From Kitasatospora cineracea (GTDB lineage Bacteria > Actinomycetota > Actinomycetes > Streptomycetales > Streptomycetaceae): a DNA stretch of 64,000 bases. The position numbers and the translations under genes were made by a program. The notes under the pieces are model-generated. The model worked only from the letters and a program-made list of their open reading frames with translations. It was not told the origin of the DNA and ran no database searches. The stretch covers positions 434,001 to 498,000 of the forward strand of contig NZ_RJVJ01000003.1 in the NCBI RefSeq assembly GCF_003751605.1, in the 5' to 3' direction. This document shows, one piece after another, positions 61,120-64,000 of this stretch. Position 1 is the stretch's first letter, and every line of letters begins with the position of its first letter.

Positions 61120-61938
61120 ATGTCCCAACCCCTTTTGGAAGCCCGGAAGGTGAGCAAGCGCTACGGCCGGGTGCACGCGCTCCAGGGCGCCGACTTCACG
61201 GTCCACCCGGGCGAGGTGGTGGCGCTGATCGGCGACAACGGCGCGGGCAAGAGCACCCTCGTCAAGACCCTCTCCGGGTCCACCGCCCCCGACGGCGGCG
61301 AGATCCTGGTGGACGGGACGCCCGTCCGGCTCACCGGCCCGCTCGACGCACGGCGCCACGGCGTGGAGACGGTCTACCAGGACCTGGCCCTCGCCCAGGA
61401 CCTCGACGCGGCCGCCAACCTCCACCTCGGCCGCGAACTGCACCGCCCCGGCCTGCTCGGCCGGCTGGGCGTGCTGGACAACGCGGCGATGCGCCGCTCC
61501 GCCGTCGCCGCCTTCGCCGAACTCGGCGTCGACCTGCGGGACGTGACCGTCCCGGTGGCGGCGCTCTCCGGCGGGCAGCGGCAGTCGGTGGCGGTCGCCC
61601 GCGCCGTCGCCTTCGCCGGCCGGGTCATCTTCATGGACGAACCCACGGCGGCCCTCGGCGTGGTCCAGCGCGGCCGGGTGCTGGAGACCATCAGGCGCGT
61701 CCGCGACCGCGGCATCTCCGTCGTCCTGATCAGCCACAACATGCCGGAGGTGCTCTCGGTCGCCGACCGCGTCGAAGTCCTGCGCCTGGGACGGCGGGTG
61801 GCCGTCCTCGACGCCGCCGCCACCTCGGTCGAGGAACTGGTCGGCGCGATGACCGGCGCCCTGGACCCGGCCCAGGACCCGGCCCTCGACCCGGCCCTCG
61901 ACCCGGAGCCCGCCTCCGGAACGGACGGTGCGGCATGA
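61120..61938 (+). CDS. Sugar ABC transporter ATP-binding protein (half-size, ribose type)
   Basis: This ATPase (272 residues) powers the sugar importer. It has Walker A LIGDNGAGKSTLV near residue 39, Q-loop TVYQDLALAQDLDAAANLHLGREL in blocks, signature LSGGQRQSVAVARAV, Walker B IFMDEPTAALG and the H-loop VVLISHNMPEVL. Unlike RbsA-type proteins it has only one nucleotide-binding domain, so it should act as a dimer. ATG 61120 is favoured by GGAGG eight bases upstream; the GTG at 61084 is inside the operator. The C-terminus carries an Asp-Pro-Ala repeat (DPAQDPALDPALDP). Coupled to the permease by ATGA. Confidence 0.93.
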   Translation: MSQPLLEARKVSKRYGRVHALQGADFTVHPGEVVALIGDNGAGKSTLVKTLSGSTAPDGGEILVDGTPVRLTGPLDARRHGVETVYQDLALAQDLDAAANLHLGRELHRPGLLGRLGVLDNAAMRRSAVAAFAELGVDLRDVTVPVAALSGGQRQSVAVARAVAFAGRVIFMDEPTAALGVVQRGRVLETIRRVRDRGISVVLISHNMPEVLSVADRVEVLRLGRRVAVLDAAATSVEELVGAMTGALDPAQDPALDPALDPEPASGTDGAA

Positions 61939-63014
61939 GCACCCGACCGCCCGGCAGGACCGGCCGCGGGGCGCCGGTCATCGCTCCGACCGCGGACGCC
62001 CCCGGACCGCGACGGCCCCGGGCCGCCCTCCCCGGCTGGGCGCGCCGGCTCGCCTCCGCGAACGAGACCTGGACCTCCGGGGTCCTGCTCCTGCTCGTCG
62101 CGTTCTTCACCGCCGCCCGGCCCGACACCTTCCTGACCCGCTACGACCTGACCCAGATCGCCACCAACGCCGCGATCTACCTGGTGCTGGGCGTCGGCAT
62201 GACGTACGTGATCATCGTCGCCGGCATCGACCTGTCGGTCGGCTCGGTGCTGGTCCTCTCCGCCGTGCTGTCGGCCGAGTACACCGTCCACCACGGCGGC
62301 GCGGAGGCCGGCTGGGGCACCGTCGCGGTCTCCGCGCTGATCGCGCTGGCGACCGGACTGCTCTGGGGCGCGCTCCAGGGCTGGCTGGTGGCGAAGGCGA
62401 AGGTGCCGCCGTTGATCGTCACCCTCGGCGGCTTCGGCGCGGCCCTCGGCATCGCCCAGGTCGTCACCGGCGGCCAGGACCCGACCGGCGCGGTCCCGTC
62501 GCGGCTCCAGCACACCGTCGGCTTCGGCAAGCTGTTCGGGCAGGTCCCCTGGCTGGTCGTCATCGCCTTCACCACCACCCTGGTGTTCGGACTGGTCCTC
62601 ACCCGCACCCGGTTCGGCCGCCACACCTACGCCATCGGCTCCAACCCGGAGGCGGCCCGCCGGGTCGGCATCGACGTGGACCGCCACCTGGTGAAGGTCT
62701 ACGCCCTGACCGGCCTGCTCGCCGGACTCGGCAGCACCATGTGGCTGGCCTACTTCGGCACCACCTCGATCGCCGGGCACTCCACCGACAACCTGAAGGT
62801 CATCACCGCCGTCGTGCTCGGCGGCGCCAGCCTCTTCGGGGGCCGCGGCACCGTGCTCGGCACGGTGATCGGCGTCTTCATCCCCGCCGTGCTCACCACC
62901 GGGCTGATCATCATGGACGTCCAGCAGTACTGGCAGGACGTCGCGATCGGCGTCGTCCTGGTCGCGGCGGTGTACCTCGACCAGTTCCGCCGCCGCGGCC
63001 GCGAGCGCGGCTGA
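61935..63014 (+). CDS. Sugar ABC transporter permease (RbsC/BPD_transp_2 family)
   Basis: The 359-residue membrane protein has eight to ten spans. A cytoplasmic N-terminal extension of about 45 residues precedes TSGVLLLLVAFFTA. Family motifs are GVGMTYVIIVAGIDLSVGSVL, VPPLIVTLGGFGAALGIAQ, YAIGSNPEAARRVGIDV (the EAA-like coupling loop) and VLGGASLFGGRGTVLGTVIG. It forms the channel for the sugar delivered by the lipoprotein encoded next. Its ATG overlaps the ATPase stop. A 15-bp tandem duplication and a strong ribosome site follow before the binding-protein gene. Confidence 0.93.
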   Translation: MSTRPPGRTGRGAPVIAPTADAPGPRRPRAALPGWARRLASANETWTSGVLLLLVAFFTAARPDTFLTRYDLTQIATNAAIYLVLGVGMTYVIIVAGIDLSVGSVLVLSAVLSAEYTVHHGGAEAGWGTVAVSALIALATGLLWGALQGWLVAKAKVPPLIVTLGGFGAALGIAQVVTGGQDPTGAVPSRLQHTVGFGKLFGQVPWLVVIAFTTTLVFGLVLTRTRFGRHTYAIGSNPEAARRVGIDVDRHLVKVYALTGLLAGLGSTMWLAYFGTTSIAGHSTDNLKVITAVVLGGASLFGGRGTVLGTVIGVFIPAVLTTGLIIMDVQQYWQDVAIGVVLVAAVYLDQFRRRGRERG

Positions 63015-63073
63015 CCGCCTCGACGAGCCCCGGGCACCGCACCGCTCCGCGCACTCCCGCTCCGCGCACCCCC

Positions 63074-63103
63074 AGTTCCCCAGCCGCAAGTTCCCCAGCC
63101 GCA
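63074..63103 (+). repeat. 15-bp tandem duplication before the binding-protein gene
   Basis: AGTTCCCCAGCCGCA occurs at 63074-63088 and again at 63089-63103, directly before the AGGAGG ribosome site of the next gene. A second pair, CTCCGCGCAC, lies just upstream. Confidence 0.85.
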
Positions 63104-63117
63104 GGAGGAAACCCGCC

Positions 63118-64000
63118 ATGCCCACCACCAGCAGACCGCGCACCCTCGTCCGCTGCTGCGCCGCCCTCGCCCTGACCGCGGCCGCCACCGCCGGCTGCGG
63201 CAGCGGCAGCGCAGGCAGCGGCCCGGACGGCGCCAAGGGCGCCACGCTGAAGCTCGTCACCGGCGTCAAGAGCGACCCGTTCTACATCACCATGGCCTGC
63301 GCCGCCCAGGACGAGGCGAAGAAGCGGGGCGTCAAGCTCACCGTCGACGGCTCGGCGCAGTGGGACGTCGCCGTGCAGCGTCCCGTCATCGACTCGGTCG
63401 GCGCGAGCCGCCCCGACGGGCTGCTGGTCTCGCCGGTCGACACCCAGGCCCTCACGCCGTCGCTGGCGCAGGTGCAGAACGCCGGCACCAAGGTCGTCCT
63501 GGTGGACACCGCCGTCAGCGACGCCTCCATCGGCGTCTCCCGGATCTCCTCCGACAACGAGGCCGGAGGGCGGACGGCCGCCAAGGCGCTGGCCGAGCTC
63601 ATGGGGGACAAGGGCTCCGCCATCGTGATCAGCGTCAAGCCCGGCGTCTCCACCACCGACGCCCGGATCAAGGGCTTCACCGAGGAGATGAAGGCCGGCC
63701 ATCCGGCGATCACGCTGCTGCCCGTCCTCTACGACAACGACCTGCCCGCGACCGCCGCCTCCCAGATCCAGGCCACCCTGGCCGCCCACCCCGACCTCGG
63801 CGGCGTCTTCGCCGGGAACACCAACACCGCGCAGGGCGTCGCCACCGGCCTCCAGGCGGCCGGCCGGCAGGGCGGCGTCAAGGTCGCCGCGTTCGACGCC
63901 GAACCCGACGAGGTCACGGCCCTCAAGAACGGCGCCCTGGACATCCTGGTCGCCCAGGACCCGGCCGGCATCGGCACCCAGGGCGTCGACCAGGCGCTCG
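63118..64000 (+). CDS. Sugar ABC transporter substrate-binding lipoprotein (cut by window end)
   Basis: This lipid-anchored sugar receptor continues beyond the window; 294 codons are visible. The lipobox TAGC lies near residue 27 after a short signal. The mature protein shows LKLVTGVKSDPFYITMACAAQDEAKK in blocks, LLVSPVDTQALTPSLAQ, KVVLVDTAVSD, SSDNEAGGRTAAKALAEL and VFAGNTNTAQGVATGLQAAG, typical of ribose-family receptors. The strong ribosome site GCAGGAGGAA and a hairpin-free junction with the permease indicate high expression within the operon. The neighbouring GH92 enzyme suggests a mannose-type ligand. Confidence 0.92.
   Translation, partial: MPTTSRPRTLVRCCAALALTAAATAGCGSGSAGSGPDGAKGATLKLVTGVKSDPFYITMACAAQDEAKKRGVKLTVDGSAQWDVAVQRPVIDSVGASRPDGLLVSPVDTQALTPSLAQVQNAGTKVVLVDTAVSDASIGVSRISSDNEAGGRTAAKALAELMGDKGSAIVISVKPGVSTTDARIKGFTEEMKAGHPAITLLPVLYDNDLPATAASQIQATLAAHPDLGGVFAGNTNTAQGVATGLQAAGRQGGVKVAAFDAEPDEVTALKNGALDILVAQDPAGIGTQGVDQAL

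Overview
This window is chromosome from a high-GC actinomycete of the Streptomycetaceae type (Streptomyces or Kitasatospora; the sequence alone does not separate the two). The evidence is very GC-rich coding sequence with strong third-position GC bias, many GTG and TTG starts, GGAGG ribosome sites, ATGA/GTGA coupled gene junctions, many lipoproteins, a DmdR/IdeR-type iron box, a CebR-type cellulase operator and a protein with a sortase-E-type LAxTG tail. No rRNA, tRNA, CRISPR array, phage or transposase gene was seen.

Layout. 1-1520: a sugar-binding lipoprotein and the first codons of the next gene of an ABC sugar system, behind three TTTCCAAC sites. 1576-12640: housekeeping and orphan genes (two methyltransferase-like proteins, a frameshifted ankyrin gene, VOC, mycothiol-type isomerase fold, YbaK, msrA, TetR/FBP divergent pair, lipoprotein, GNAT). 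12644-20893: a hypothetical gene, then the most interesting block, six plus-strand genes forming a compact fatty-acid/polyketide-type operon: a fused acyltransferase/acyl-CoA oxidase, two FabH-like KAS III enzymes, an SDR reductase, a carrier protein and a KAS II. 20890-23584: a UPF0303/oxidoreductase operon divergent from its likely ROK regulator. 23741-28469: cis-prenyltransferase, a PadR-methyltransferase fusion, hypothetical and membrane proteins, another methyltransferase.

28545-36402: an iron-regulated haem acquisition island. It holds haem oxygenase with an iron box exactly filling its promoter spacer, two two-domain HtaA surface haem proteins (one with a LAFTG sorting signal), and the HmuTUV haem importer behind a second iron box. 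Haem would be captured at the cell surface by HtaA, passed to HmuT, imported by HmuUV and opened by the oxygenase to release iron. 36399-41657: a TetR/flavin monooxygenase divergent pair, an ArsR-rhodanese fusion, a lipoprotein and a zinc-ribbon protein. 41934-43540: a secreted GH6-CBM2 cellulase under a CebR-like operator. 43570-47710: two overlapping membrane genes, an APC permease carrying an AraC scar at its 3' end, a VOC scar, an Lrp regulator and an MTA phosphorylase-type enzyme.

48121-57720: an envelope/redox locus with two molybdopterin oxidoreductases, a cytochrome b membrane subunit, a GT87-like mannosyltransferase, a methyltransferase, a GT2-DUF2064 fusion, an OmpR-type two-component pair and a nucleotide-sugar epimerase. 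Both divergent promoters in this locus carry two copies of the same roughly 17-bp motif, which suggests a local regulon of the two-component system. 57772-64000: a secreted GH92 alpha-mannosidase divergent from a ribose-type ABC sugar importer (half-size ATPase, permease, binding lipoprotein cut by the window end), with GTGAACGTTACC operator copies on both sides of the shared promoter region.
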